Assembly (NCBI GenBank): GCA_026707325.1
Contig: JAPOXA010000007.1
Span: 1 to 64,000, forward strand
DNA from: Acidobacteriota bacterium
GTDB lineage: Bacteria; Acidobacteriota; Thermoanaerobaculia; Multivoradales; Multivoraceae
Direction of reading: 5' to 3'
DNA: 64,000 bases
This document shows positions 22,601 through 31,720 of this stretch, piece after piece. The notes beneath the pieces are model-generated. The model did not search any database, was not told the DNA's origin, and worked only from the letters and a program-made list of their open reading frames with translations. Positions within the stretch are counted from its first letter, which is position 1; each line of letters opens with the position of its first letter. The position numbers were made by a program, and so were the translations under genes.

Positions 22601-24720
22601 CTTCGGGACTGGCGATCTGCACGGTCACCTGGAACGATGCGGTAGACCTACCGCACTTCTTCGACGCTCTCGCGACGCTGCGGGGGCCCGCGTTCCGGCT
22701 GATCGTTGTCGACAACGCGAGCAGCGACGGCACGGTGGAGTCGCTGCGCGGGCACGCCGGGACGGCCGGCTTCCCGGTCGAGGTGATTGCGCTCGACGAG
22801 AACACCGGCTTCGCCGGCGGCCTGAACCGGGCCATCGAGAGCGTGTTCGCGACTGACCCGCAACCCGAGTGGGTGCTGAGCCTGAACGCGGACGCCTGGC
22901 CGGCGCCGGACTACGCGGAGCGGTTGATCGAGAGCGCGCGGCGGTTCACGATTGCCGAGAGACCCGTCGGCGCGGTGACCGGGCGACTGCTGAGGGCGGA
23001 TGCGGAGGGGACGATAGACGCCTGCGGCATGGCTCTGACCCGAGGCTGGCGGCACGTCGACCGCGGCTCCGACCAGGCCGACCACGGCCAGTACGCGGTC
23101 ACCGAGCGGGTGTTCGGCGGCACCGGTGCCGCGACGCTGTTCCTGAGCGCCGCGCTCCAGGACGCGGCGGTCGATGGGCGCGTCCTGGACGACGACTTCC
23201 ACTCGTACCGGGAAGACGCCGAGCTCTGCTTCCGGCTGCAGGAGCGGGGCTGGCAGGTCCTCTACGAACCGCGGGCCCGCGCGGTCCACCGCCGCGTCAA
23301 CCTGGCGCGGCGGCGGCGGGAGATGTCGCCGGAGGTCAACTTCCATTCCCTCAAGAACCGCTACCTGCTGCAGTACTACCACCGCACCCTGGCCGATCTG
23401 CCGCGCACCTTCCTGGCGACCGCGATCCGCGAACTGGGCATCGTCGCCTACGTCCTGCTTCGGGAACGATCGTCGCTGGCCGCCTTCGGCTGGCTCTGGC
23501 GCCATCGCCGCCGGCTGCGCGAGCGACGGCGCCTCATCCGGTCCCGCCGTCTCGTCTCCGCCCGCGCGACCGCACTCTGGTTCGGCCGCGCTTCGCTGCC
23601 AGCGGACCCGGAGCGGCCGCGGATCCTGATGCTCGGCAGCCGCGGCATCCCCGCCAACTACAGCGGCTACGAGACGATGATCGAGGCGCTGGCGCCCCGG
23701 CTGGCCGACCGCGGCTGGCGGGTGACCGTGTACTGCCGTTCCCACTACGTCGACCGGCGGCTGCGCTCCCACCGCGGAGTGGAACTCGTCGTCCTGCCCA
23801 CGCTCCGGACGAAGTACGGCGACACGCCGGTGCACACCCTGCTCTCCTGCCTCCACGCGACGCTGTTCGCGTGGGGCGCGCGGGCCGCTCTGGTCGTGAA
23901 CGGCGCCAACGCGGTCTTCCTGCCGTTGCTGTGGCCGCGGCGCATCCGAACCGCCCTGCACGTCGACGGCATCGAGAAGCGGCGGGCCAAGTGGGGTTGG
24001 CCGGGACGCCTGGTCTACGCCGCCTCCGAGCGGCTCGCCTGCCTGCTGCCCGGCGTGACGGTGACCGACGCGGACGTGATCGCCGCTCACTACCGCGCCC
24101 GCTACCGGCGCGAGTCGACGATGATCCGCTACGGCGTCGAACCCGAACCCCTGCCGGGCCATCCGATCCTCGACGAGCTGGGCCTCGAACCCCGCGGCTA
24201 CTTCCTCTATGTCAGCCGGTTCGAACCGGAGAACAACCCGCATCGGGTGGTCGCGGCCTACCGGAACGTCGGCGGCGATCTGCCCCTGGTGATGGTCGGC
24301 GACGCGCCCTACCCGAGCGACTTCATCGCCGCGATGAAGCGCGACGCCGACCCGCGGGTGCGATTCCCGGGGACGGTCTTCGGCGAGGGCTACCGGGGCC
24401 TGCTGTCGTCCGCGCTGGCGACGGTCCACGCCACCGAGGTCGGCGGCACGCACCCGGCGCTGGTCGAGGCGATGGGCTACGGCAACTGCGTGCTGGTCAA
24501 CGACGAACCCGCCAACCGCGAAACGGCGGGCGACGCCGGGGTCTACTTCGAGGTCGAGGACGAGGCATCGCTGGTCGCCGCCTTCGAGTTCGCCCGCGCC
24601 AAGCCCGAGCGCACCCGGCGCCGCGGCGAGCGGGCCGCGAGGCGAGCGGCCGAGGAGTACAACTGGGATCGCGTGGCGGACGAGTACGAGCAGCTCTTCC
24701 GGCGGCTCTCGAACCGCTAG
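22597..24720 (+). CDS. GT2-GT4 fusion glycosyltransferase
   Basis: Predicted 707-residue bifunctional glycosyltransferase. GTG at 22597 overlaps the previous stop (GTGA) and follows GGAGGGG. The N-terminal GT2 domain (about residues 1-300) has ICTVTWNDAVDLPHF, SLNADAWPAP and YREDAELCFRL. A basic helical linker follows, then from about residue 338 a GT4 domain of the DUF1972/rhamnosyltransferase type: RILMLGSRGIPANYSGYET, LYVSRFEPENNP and EVGGTHPALVEAMGYG (EX7E-like motif). Such fusions transfer two successive sugars. No membrane segment is evident. It acts with the upstream GTs and the downstream phosphoglycosyltransferase in building a surface polysaccharide repeat unit. Confidence 0.88.
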   Translation: MTSGLAICTVTWNDAVDLPHFFDALATLRGPAFRLIVVDNASSDGTVESLRGHAGTAGFPVEVIALDENTGFAGGLNRAIESVFATDPQPEWVLSLNADAWPAPDYAERLIESARRFTIAERPVGAVTGRLLRADAEGTIDACGMALTRGWRHVDRGSDQADHGQYAVTERVFGGTGAATLFLSAALQDAAVDGRVLDDDFHSYREDAELCFRLQERGWQVLYEPRARAVHRRVNLARRRREMSPEVNFHSLKNRYLLQYYHRTLADLPRTFLATAIRELGIVAYVLLRERSSLAAFGWLWRHRRRLRERRRLIRSRRLVSARATALWFGRASLPADPERPRILMLGSRGIPANYSGYETMIEALAPRLADRGWRVTVYCRSHYVDRRLRSHRGVELVVLPTLRTKYGDTPVHTLLSCLHATLFAWGARAALVVNGANAVFLPLLWPRRIRTALHVDGIEKRRAKWGWPGRLVYAASERLACLLPGVTVTDADVIAAHYRARYRRESTMIRYGVEPEPLPGHPILDELGLEPRGYFLYVSRFEPENNPHRVVAAYRNVGGDLPLVMVGDAPYPSDFIAAMKRDADPRVRFPGTVFGEGYRGLLSSALATVHATEVGGTHPALVEAMGYGNCVLVNDEPANRETAGDAGVYFEVEDEASLVAAFEFARAKPERTRRRGERAARRAAEEYNWDRVADEYEQLFRRLSNR

Positions 24721-24819
24721 GAGTCAGTGCTGCGTCTTCGCGGCGCTGACTCGCATGGAACTGGCCGCGTACTGGGTGTGCCGCGCTAGAATCCCGGCCA
24801 GCTTCTGCGAGCCCGATTC

Positions 24820-26259
24820 ATGCTCAAGCAGCGCGTTCGCCTACAGACGGCCCTGATCCTGGCCCTCGACCTCTCCCTGGTCGCGGCCGCGTTCTTCCTC
24901 GCCTACTGGATCCGCAGCGGCCTCTTCCCGCTCGTGCTGCCGGGGCTCTACCCGCAGCCGCTCTATCCGCTGAGCGACCACCTTCCGCTGCTGCCGCTGG
25001 CCCTGGTGACCTGGGGGGCGCCGCTCGTCTTCACGCGGCGCTACCGCTCGCACCGGACGGCCGATCTGAAAACGGAGGGGACCGCGATCCTCAAGGTGGC
25101 GGCGATCGCCACGCTCCTCACGCTGTTCGCCGTCTTCGTCCTGCGGCTCGACCAGCTCCTGATCCAGGACAGCCTCAGCCGAACCTGGCTGCTCCTGTTC
25201 ACCGGTCTCGCCTTCCTGCTGCTGCTGGCGGACAAGATCGCGCTGCGCCTGGTCTCGCGCGACATGCGGCGGCACGGGCTGAACCAGCGGACGGTGCTCA
25301 TCGCGGGCGCGCCGGAAGCCGCGGCGCAGCTCGCCGAATCGATCGAGGACCACCCCCACTGGGGACTCCAGATCATCGGCCTGGTCCACAGCGGCGGCAG
25401 CCACGCCGAAGGCGCCGCCGGGAACGTGCTGGGCAGCATGGACGACGTGCTGCGCATCGTCTCGGAACACGTGGTCGACGACGTGTTCTTCACCGTAACG
25501 CCCCACGAACTGCCGGCGCTCAAGGACATCATCGACGGCCTGCAGGAACAGGGCATCCGGACCCGCATCGCGCTCGATCTGCTGCCGCCGGCACACACCA
25601 GGGTCGACCTCGAGTACCTGGACGGGCGGCCGGTAGTCACGCTGTCGCCGGCGCCCTCGAACTTCCTCCTGCTGCTGTTCAAGCGCGCCTACGACTTCAG
25701 CATCGGCGCCGCCCTTCTGGTCATCAGCCTGCCCGTGATGCTGATCCTGGCGCTGTTGATCAAGGCGACCTCGTCCGGCTCCGTGCTCTACCGGCAGACC
25801 CGCTGCGGTCTGAACGGTCGCCGCTTCACGATGTACAAGCTCCGCACGATGGTCGCGGACGCCGACCAGCGGAAACGCGAACTGGAGCACCTGAACACGA
25901 TGGACGGCCCAGCGTTCAAGATGCACAGCGACCCGCGGATCACCCCGCTGGGGCACTACCTGCGCAAGTTCAGCCTGGACGAGCTGCCGCAGTTCTGGAA
26001 CGTCGTGCGGGGCGACATGAGCCTGGTCGGCCCCAGGCCGCTCGAGGAGAAGGAGCCCTACACGCGGCGGCAGCGGCGGCGTCTCTCGATGAAGCCGGGC
26101 ATCACCTGCCTGTGGCAGATCAGCGGCCGAAGCGATCTCGACTTCGACCGCTGGATGGAACTCGACCTGGAGTACATCGACACCTGGTCGCCGCGGCTCG
26201 ACTTCGTGATCCTGCTGAAGACGATTCCCGCGGTGCTGAGCCGGCGGGGAGCTTCGTAG
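24820..26259 (+). CDS. Undecaprenyl-phosphate sugar phosphotransferase (WcaJ/WbaP-like)
   Basis: Predicted 479-residue polyisoprenyl-phosphate hexose-1-phosphate transferase, the initiating enzyme of exopolysaccharide or O-antigen synthesis. It has four to five N-terminal membrane helices, a CoA-binding-like middle domain (VLIAGAPEAAAQLAESIED), then a last membrane helix and the catalytic bacterial sugar transferase domain: MYKLRTMVADAD, DPRITPLGHYLRKFSLDE, LPQFWNVVRGDMSLVGPRP and KPGITCLWQISGRSDLDFD. All conserved family blocks are present. Which sugar it uses cannot be told. Located 99 bp after the GT2-GT4 gene on the same strand. Confidence 0.92.
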   Translation: MLKQRVRLQTALILALDLSLVAAAFFLAYWIRSGLFPLVLPGLYPQPLYPLSDHLPLLPLALVTWGAPLVFTRRYRSHRTADLKTEGTAILKVAAIATLLTLFAVFVLRLDQLLIQDSLSRTWLLLFTGLAFLLLLADKIALRLVSRDMRRHGLNQRTVLIAGAPEAAAQLAESIEDHPHWGLQIIGLVHSGGSHAEGAAGNVLGSMDDVLRIVSEHVVDDVFFTVTPHELPALKDIIDGLQEQGIRTRIALDLLPPAHTRVDLEYLDGRPVVTLSPAPSNFLLLLFKRAYDFSIGAALLVISLPVMLILALLIKATSSGSVLYRQTRCGLNGRRFTMYKLRTMVADADQRKRELEHLNTMDGPAFKMHSDPRITPLGHYLRKFSLDELPQFWNVVRGDMSLVGPRPLEEKEPYTRRQRRRLSMKPGITCLWQISGRSDLDFDRWMELDLEYIDTWSPRLDFVILLKTIPAVLSRRGAS

Positions 26260-26985
26260 TCAGGTGACGACGGGCAGGGCGGCCTTGCCGGGGCGGCGGC
26301 CGCGGTAGTTGTCGTCCTCGTAGGCGAGGCAACAAAGCAACCGGCCGCACTGGCCGGAGATCTTCGACGGGTTCAGGCTCAGCCCCTGCCGCTTCGCCAT
26401 CTGGATGGAGATGGGCCGGAAACCGTCGAGCCAGGTCGAGCAGCAGAGCGTTCGGCCGCAGATGCCGACGCCGCCGAGGAGGCGGGCCTCGTCGCGCGGC
26501 CCGACGTGCACGAGACGAACCCGGGTCTTGAAGCGGGACTTCAGGTCGCGCAGCAACTGACGGAAGTCGACGCGCCGGTCCGCCGTGAAGTAGAACGTCG
26601 CGTTGCGGCCGTCCAGGCTGAAATCGACCCGCGACACCTTCATCTCCAGGCGGAGCGCGCGGGCCCGCTCCCGGCAGAACGCCTTGCCGCGAACCTCGTT
26701 TGCCAGTTGTTTCTCCCTGGCCGCGCGGTCCGCGTCGTCGGCCCGGCGGATGACGGAGCGCGCGCTCGACTTCTGGCACGGCTTGAACACCGGCATCGGC
26801 GACTTCTCGACCCGGCCGTAGGCGGGGCCCGGCTTCATCGACACGATGACCTCGTCGCCGCGGGCGAGCAGTTCGCCACCGGTGCTGCAGAGCGTCAGGT
26901 TCGTCTCCTCGCCGAAGCGGACGCCGACGTACGTGTCCTCGACGGCCGTGGACTGACCCGCAAAACTGCAGCCAGCGCAATTCAT
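26260..26985 (-). CDS. PSP1/RicT-family protein
   Basis: Predicted 241-residue cytoplasmic protein of the PSP1 domain family (YaaT/RicT in Bacillus). Typical blocks are VKVSR-like RVDFSLDGRNATFYFTADRR, FRQLLRDLKSRFKTRVRL, GVGICGRTLCCSTWL and KISGQCGRLLCCLAYE, which supply the conserved cysteines. RicT helps mRNA processing with RicA/RicF in Firmicutes; the role in this lineage is not established. ATG 26985 overlaps the purD stop (ATGA), so it is translated with purD. It ends exactly next to the convergent phosphotransferase gene. Confidence 0.88.
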   Translation of the reverse strand: MNCAGCSFAGQSTAVEDTYVGVRFGEETNLTLCSTGGELLARGDEVIVSMKPGPAYGRVEKSPMPVFKPCQKSSARSVIRRADDADRAAREKQLANEVRGKAFCRERARALRLEMKVSRVDFSLDGRNATFYFTADRRVDFRQLLRDLKSRFKTRVRLVHVGPRDEARLLGGVGICGRTLCCSTWLDGFRPISIQMAKRQGLSLNPSKISGQCGRLLCCLAYEDDNYRGRRPGKAALPVVT

Positions 26986-28277
26986 GGCGGAGGTCCGACT
27001 CCGGCGCCCCCGTCGAGCACTCTCCGCCCGATGTCCGAGCGCATCGCCTTCGACGGCCAGCGGATGAGCGCGGCCGCCCCGTAAGCCCGCTCGAGCGCCT
27101 GGCCGAGGTCCTCCCCCACCGCGCAGACGTTGAGGACGCGTCCACCCGTGGCGGTCACCGCGCCTCCGTTTCGGCCGGTGCCGGCGTGGAAGACGACGAC
27201 GCCTTCGCAGGCGCGGGCGTCCTCGATGCCCTCGATCAGGTCTCCCGACGACGCCTTCCCGGGGTAGCCCCGGTTGGCCAGCACGAGGCAGGCGGAAGCG
27301 CCGGCGCGGAAGGCGAGTTGCGAGCGTCCGAAGTCGCCGCCGGCGCCGGCCAGGAAGAGGTCGACGGGATCCTCGTCGAGGCGCAGCAGCAGCGCCTGCG
27401 CCTCGGGGTCGCCGAGCCGGGTGTTGAACTCGAGCACCTGCGGGCCGTCCGGGCTCATCATCAGGCCGGCGTAGAGGACGCCCGAGAACGGCGTGCCTTC
27501 CGCCGCCATGCCGGCCACGGTGGGCTCCATTACCTCGCGCATGATCCGGTCGACCTCGCCGTCCGAAACGATGCCCGCCGGGCTGTGGGCGCCCATGCCG
27601 CCGGTGTTGGGCCCGGAGTCGCCGTCGCCGACCCGCTTGTAGTCCTTGGACGTCGCGAGCGGCAATACCCGGCGACCGTCGCAGAAGCCGATGAAGGAAA
27701 CCTCCTCGCCTGGGACGAAGGGCTCGATCAGGATGCGGTCGCCGGCGTCGCCGAACCGGCGCTCGACGAAGAACCCGTCCAGCGCGGCCTCGAGTTCCGC
27801 GAGCGTGGAGACGATCAGGACGCCCTTGCCAGCGGCCAGACCGTCCGCCTTGAGCACGGCCGGCAGCCCGAAACGTTCGGCCGCGCGCCGGGCGGCGTCC
27901 CGGTCGCCGGTGACTTCAAAATCGCAGGTCGGCACGCCGTGCCGGCGCATGAACTCCTTGGCGAGGACCTTGGAACTCTCGAGACGCGCGGCCGCCCGGG
28001 TCGGGCCGAAGATCGCCAGGCCGCGCTCCCTGAAGGCGTCGACCACGCCGAGCGAGAGCGGCACCTCGGGGCCGACGACGGCGAGGTCGATTCGGCGTTC
28101 GGCAGCGAACCGGGCCAGGCCGTCGATGTCCGTGACGTCGAGCGCGACGCTCTCGCCGCATTCCTCGGTGCCCGGACTGCCAGGCGCGCAGTAGAGTTCC
28201 GTCTCCGGCGACCGCTCCCCGATGAGCCAGCAGAGCGCGTGTTCGCGGCCGCCGTTGCCGATGACCAGGACTCTCAG
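26982..28277 (-). CDS. purD: Phosphoribosylamine-glycine ligase
   Basis: Predicted 431-residue ATP-grasp enzyme for the second step of purine synthesis (phosphoribosylamine + glycine + ATP to GAR). The N-terminus RVLVIGNGGREHALCWLIG and the blocks VVGPEVPLSLGVVD, LKADGLAAGKGVLIV, SKDYKRVGDGDSGPNTGGMG and FNTRLGDPEAQ are diagnostic. No ATG, GTG or TTG fits the start; CTG at 28277 is proposed because it overlaps the ispH stop as CTGA, follows GGAGG by seven bases and gives the normal family length. The frame is open far upstream but through ispH. Confidence 0.93.
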   Translation of the reverse strand: MRVLVIGNGGREHALCWLIGERSPETELYCAPGSPGTEECGESVALDVTDIDGLARFAAERRIDLAVVGPEVPLSLGVVDAFRERGLAIFGPTRAAARLESSKVLAKEFMRRHGVPTCDFEVTGDRDAARRAAERFGLPAVLKADGLAAGKGVLIVSTLAELEAALDGFFVERRFGDAGDRILIEPFVPGEEVSFIGFCDGRRVLPLATSKDYKRVGDGDSGPNTGGMGAHSPAGIVSDGEVDRIMREVMEPTVAGMAAEGTPFSGVLYAGLMMSPDGPQVLEFNTRLGDPEAQALLLRLDEDPVDLFLAGAGGDFGRSQLAFRAGASACLVLANRGYPGKASSGDLIEGIEDARACEGVVVFHAGTGRNGGAVTATGGRVLNVCAVGEDLGQALERAYGAAALIRWPSKAMRSDIGRRVLDGGAGVGPPP

Positions 28278-29137
28278 GGCGCCGCCTCCAGGATCGCCGC
28301 CTCGACCTCCTCGATCATCGCGTCCGGAGTGGAGGCGCCGGCGGTGACGCCGACCGTGCGGCACTCCTCGAACCAGGTTCGCCGCAGGTCGCCCGAGTCG
28401 TGGACGAGGTGGCTCCGGGGCTCGATCTCCCGGCAGATCTCCCACAGGTGACGCGTGTTCGCGCTGTGCCGGCCGCCGACGACGACGACGCAATCGACGT
28501 CAGGGTCCGCCGCCAGAGCGCGCGCCGCGTCCTGGTTCTCCTTCGTCGCGTAGCAGATCGTGTCCGCGCGCTCGGCCTCCGCCGCGCGCGCCTCGATCGT
28601 TCGCGCGACCTGCTCGTACTCCTCGCTGTTCAGCGTGGTCTGGTAGAAGATCTTGACCTTCGCGTGGCGGTCGAAGTCGAGCCGGGCGACATCGGCCGCG
28701 GTCAGCACGACGTCATACGCCTCCGGATCGAGATCCCGGGTGTAGCCGATCACCTCGCGGTGCCGCCGGTCGCCGATGAACACCAGGTGATAGCCCGCTT
28801 CGAGCGCCTGCCGGGCCTCCTCGTGGACGTCATAGACGAATGGACACGTCGTGTCGACGACCAGGAGGCCCCGTTCCAGCGCCCGCCGGTGAAACGAAGG
28901 CGGCACGCCGTGGGCCGAGAAGACGATCGTCCCGTTCTCGACGTCGTCGAGCGCGTCCGCCGTGGCGAAGCCGAGCTGGACGAGGTCGGAGACGACGCGC
29001 TCGTTGTGAACCAGTTGACCCAGGATCCGCCCGCGCCGGCCGCCGGCGGCCAGTTGCCGCACCGTGCGGTCGGCGATCCGCACACCGGCGCAGAATCCGT
29101 ACTTCTCGGCGCGCCTAAGGGTCAGCGGACCCGTCAT
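28274..29137 (-). CDS. ispH: 4-hydroxy-3-methylbut-2-enyl diphosphate reductase
   Basis: Predicted 287-residue [4Fe-4S] enzyme, the last step of the MEP isoprenoid pathway. Conserved cysteines appear in EKYGFCAGVRIA, VVDTTCPFVYDVH and near DTICYATKENQ; the motifs FSAHGVPPS, LGQLVHNERVV and VVVGGRHSANTRHLWEIC also match. ATG 29137 is chosen because the frame upstream encodes no family sequence. Its stop overlaps the purD start. dxr of the same pathway lies at 43073. Confidence 0.95.
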   Translation of the reverse strand: MTGPLTLRRAEKYGFCAGVRIADRTVRQLAAGGRRGRILGQLVHNERVVSDLVQLGFATADALDDVENGTIVFSAHGVPPSFHRRALERGLLVVDTTCPFVYDVHEEARQALEAGYHLVFIGDRRHREVIGYTRDLDPEAYDVVLTAADVARLDFDRHAKVKIFYQTTLNSEEYEQVARTIEARAAEAERADTICYATKENQDAARALAADPDVDCVVVVGGRHSANTRHLWEICREIEPRSHLVHDSGDLRRTWFEECRTVGVTAGASTPDAMIEEVEAAILEAAP

Positions 29138-29216
29138 TCGTTGCTTCCGCCCGTCTATTCGAACCGACCGACCATCCGGTCGGAGAGAGCCGCATCCTAG
29201 CAGTGACAGGAGAAGC

Positions 29217-29283
29217 CACACACTGGGTGCGCCGGCGTGCCCGCCGGCTGCCGTGAAATCGCGCCGGCCGTCAGGCCGGCTCC
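29217..29283. repeat. Dispersed hairpin repeat, copy j
   Basis: CACACTGGGTGCGCCGGCG terminus through the GGCCGTCAGGCCGGC hairpin, between divergent ispH and the Rrf2 regulator. The middle hairpin is lost here. Confidence 0.8.
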
Positions 29284-29328
29284 TTACTTCCCGGCGCTGC
29301 TACACTGCTCGATGGCGGGGCCCGCGCA

Positions 29329-29835
29329 ATGAAGATCTCCACCAAGGGTGAGTACGGCATCCGCGCCATGCTGTACGTGGCGATGCACGGGGACACCGCT
29401 CCCGTGCCCAGCCACGAGATCGCTGTGAACCAGGGGATCCCGGAGCCTTACCTGCGCCAGATCCTGGCGGCCCTCGCCAGGGATCACCTGATCCGCTCGA
29501 ACCGCGGTCCCCAGGGCGGCCATCTCCTGGGCCGGCCGGCCGAGAACATCTCGATGCACGACATCCTGGTCGCGCTGGAGGGGCACACGACCTCGATCGA
29601 CCACATCCTCGCCCAGCCCTGCACGATCGGGGTGGGACCGAAGCACTGCGCGATCCGCGAGGTGTTCCTCAGCGTGAAGGAGGCGGTCGAGACGATCCTC
29701 TGCAACTACAGCCTGGCCGACCTGGCCGACCGCCAGCAGGAAGTCTGCGAGTGCAAGATCGAGATCCCGCACGACCTGCCGTCGGAACGCCTCTCCACGT
29801 CGGCTGGCCGGCCGCTGCACGTCATCGCCGACTGA
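29329..29835 (+). CDS. Rrf2-family transcriptional regulator
   Basis: Predicted 168-residue winged-helix regulator. Typical N-terminus MKISTKGEYGIRAMLYVA, recognition region IPEPYLRQILAALARDHLIRS and wing RGPQGGHLL. Cysteines at 98, 107, 125, 140 and 142 could bind an Fe-S cluster, but the spacing (C-x8-C) differs from IscR and NsrR, so the sensed signal is uncertain. It is the first gene of a short plus-strand pair and is divergent from ispH, whose product is an Fe-S enzyme; regulation of that gene is a guess. Confidence 0.88.
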   Translation: MKISTKGEYGIRAMLYVAMHGDTAPVPSHEIAVNQGIPEPYLRQILAALARDHLIRSNRGPQGGHLLGRPAENISMHDILVALEGHTTSIDHILAQPCTIGVGPKHCAIREVFLSVKEAVETILCNYSLADLADRQQEVCECKIEIPHDLPSERLSTSAGRPLHVIAD

Positions 29836-29851
29836 ACCCGGGTACTCGCCG

Positions 29852-30367
29852 TTGCAGACCGGTCTCCGCGTCTCGCGGTTCGTGCCCGCTTGCCTCGCTC
29901 CTGTCGTGCTCGCAGCCGGCTGGGCCTGCGGGGTCGCTTCGAACCAGCCAGCCCTCGACGAGAACGACCTGGAAACCGTAGCGGTGGGACAGCCGGCGGA
30001 CTCGATTCTCAGGCCGGACGAGGACGTGCGGGAGCAGCGGGCGCCGGAGGCGGCGCTGCGAGGCCGCATCCCCGGCGCCTTCCCGGACGGCTTCCCCGTT
30101 CCGGACGCGTCCACGGTGGTCGACTTCGGCGACGTGGCGGCGGAAGAAGGCGAGGCGGTCGTAGCGGAGTACGTCGGCCTGCTCCTGCCGCTGGGTGCGC
30201 CGGCCGCCCGGGAGTGGCTGCTGCACGAAGCGCAGGCCGCGGGCTGGCGGGCGACGCTCGGCGAGACGATGACCTTCCGCCGCGGCGAAGAGTGGGTCGA
30301 GGTCGCGATTGCGCCGGGCGCGACGCCGGGCAACTCGGCGGCGCGGTTCGAGTACGCGAAGCCGTAG
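29852..30367 (+). CDS. Secreted or lipoprotein-like protein, unknown
   Basis: Predicted 171-residue protein, family not recognised. A signal-like segment (PACLAPVVLAAGWACG) with a possible acylated cysteine precedes an acidic stretch and a compact C-terminal domain (FPVPDASTVVDFG to FEYAKP) that looks like an alpha/beta domain with a YVGLLLPLGAP helix. TTG 29852 is the longest reasonable start; GTG 29882 would also keep the signal. It follows the Rrf2 gene by 16 bp and is probably co-transcribed. Confidence 0.65.
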   Translation: MQTGLRVSRFVPACLAPVVLAAGWACGVASNQPALDENDLETVAVGQPADSILRPDEDVREQRAPEAALRGRIPGAFPDGFPVPDASTVVDFGDVAAEEGEAVVAEYVGLLLPLGAPAAREWLLHEAQAAGWRATLGETMTFRRGEEWVEVAIAPGATPGNSAARFEYAKP

Positions 30368-30411
30368 CAAGGGAGGCCGAAGGCCTCGCTCCGCTGCCAG
30401 GGCGTTGGCTC

Positions 30412-31143
30412 CTACCGGGGCACGTAGTCGAGAACCTCCTCCAGCGAGCCGATATCGCCGGCCGCCGGGTTCAGCCACAACGCCTCGAGGCCGGCCGCAG
30501 CCGCTCCTTCGCGGTCCTCGATCTTCGCGTCGCCGACGTGGAGGACGGAGGCCGGCTGCAGTTCCAGTTCCCGGCAGACGGCCAGGAAGATCGGCTCGGC
30601 CGGCTTGGCCGATCCCACTTCCTCCGAGCAGACGACGGCGTCCAGGTAACGCTCGAGACCGAGGTTGGCCAGCACTCGCGGCAGGCGCCGGTCCCAGTTA
30701 CTGGTCACCGCGACGCGCAGGTCCCGGCGACGTAGCTCCGAGAGGACCTTCCGGCAGCCGGGCCGGAGTTCCCAGGCGTCGGCGCGTTCGAAGCGGGCGA
30801 AGAGCTCCGCGCCGGCGAAGGGTCCCGGCGCTTCCCGCTCGAGCAGAAGACACATGCGCTCCAGCAGATCGCCCCAGAAGCCGCGAGCCCCGTTCGGATG
30901 GCTGTTGTACCGGTCCTCGCCGCGGGCGAGGCGGCACTCGAACTCCTTCCAGGCGGTCAGGAAGCCCCGCTCGATCTCGGCGGCGGAGAGTTCGAGACCG
31001 TGGCGGGCGAGGACCTCGGCGTAGATCTCGCCGCGCCGAGGGCAGGCGATCAGCGTTCCGGTCGCGTCCAGCGAGACGCCCCGGACCCGCGACAGGCCGT
31101 CGCGACGCGCGGCGACCGGACTCTCTCCCCGGCCCCCGTTCAA
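30412..31143 (-). CDS. HAD-superfamily hydrolase
   Basis: Predicted 243-residue haloacid dehalogenase-like phosphatase. Motif I is SLDATGTL (aspartate nucleophile, with alanine in place of the usual phenylalanine), motif II AVTSNWD, motif III lysine in GSAKPAEPIF and motif IV LHVGDAKIEDREGAAAAG. An alpha-helical cap lies between motifs I and II. No ATG or GTG fits; TTG 31143 overlaps the NUDIX gene stop (TTGA) and is taken as start. Substrate unknown. Confidence 0.85.
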   Translation of the reverse strand: MNGGRGESPVAARRDGLSRVRGVSLDATGTLIACPRRGEIYAEVLARHGLELSAAEIERGFLTAWKEFECRLARGEDRYNSHPNGARGFWGDLLERMCLLLEREAPGPFAGAELFARFERADAWELRPGCRKVLSELRRRDLRVAVTSNWDRRLPRVLANLGLERYLDAVVCSEEVGSAKPAEPIFLAVCRELELQPASVLHVGDAKIEDREGAAAAGLEALWLNPAAGDIGSLEEVLDYVPR

Positions 31144-31706
31144 GAGAAACCGTACCGGCGGGCGAAGAAGTAGAAGGCCGTAACCACGAGGGAGTGGCTG
31201 ATCTCGCCGCCGGCGATGCGCTCCGGAACTTCCCGCAGCGGCACGTGGACCACCTCCAGTTCCTCGCTTCCGTCGCCGACCGGGTCGCCGGTGTGGATCA
31301 GGTCGCGGGCCAGCCAGAGCGAGCAGACGTTGTCGAGAATCGCGGGGTTCGGTTCGACCTCGCCGAGCCGCTCGACCGTTCCCGCCCGGTACCCGGTCTC
31401 CTCGTGAAGTTCCCGCGCCGCGGCGACTCCCCCATCCTCGCCCGGCTCGACGATGCCGCCGGGGATCTCCAGCGACTCGGCGGCGCGGCCGAAGCGCCAC
31501 TGGCGGATGAAGACAACCGTCGCGCCCTTGCCGTCCGCCCCGGGGTCCGCCTCGATCAGCGGGATCACGTTGACCCAGTCCGCGGACCGCAGGACGACCG
31601 CCTGACGCCGGTCGGCGCCGGCGCGCAGCTCCTGCGCCTCGAGCTGCAGAAGAGGGTGGTCGAACTCGGTGCGCGCGGCCTCGACCTGCCAGGGACGGAC
31701 CTTCAT
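31140..31706 (-). CDS. NUDIX hydrolase (ADP-ribose pyrophosphatase-like)
   Basis: Predicted 188-residue NUDIX enzyme. The NUDIX box reads GGIVEPGEDGGVAAARELHE followed by ETGYRAG, giving the magnesium-binding REXXEE-type core as RELHEETG. The flanking VVFIRQWRFGRAAESLEIPGG is typical of the ADP-ribose pyrophosphatase group, suggesting cleavage of ADP-sugars. ATG 31706 is used; the frame runs far upstream as a shadow. It is coupled to the HAD gene by a 4-nt overlap. Confidence 0.88.
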   Translation of the reverse strand: MKVRPWQVEAARTEFDHPLLQLEAQELRAGADRRQAVVLRSADWVNVIPLIEADPGADGKGATVVFIRQWRFGRAAESLEIPGGIVEPGEDGGVAAARELHEETGYRAGTVERLGEVEPNPAILDNVCSLWLARDLIHTGDPVGDGSEELEVVHVPLREVPERIAGGEISHSLVVTAFYFFARRYGFS

Positions 31707-31720
31707 CCTGGCCTCAACCT

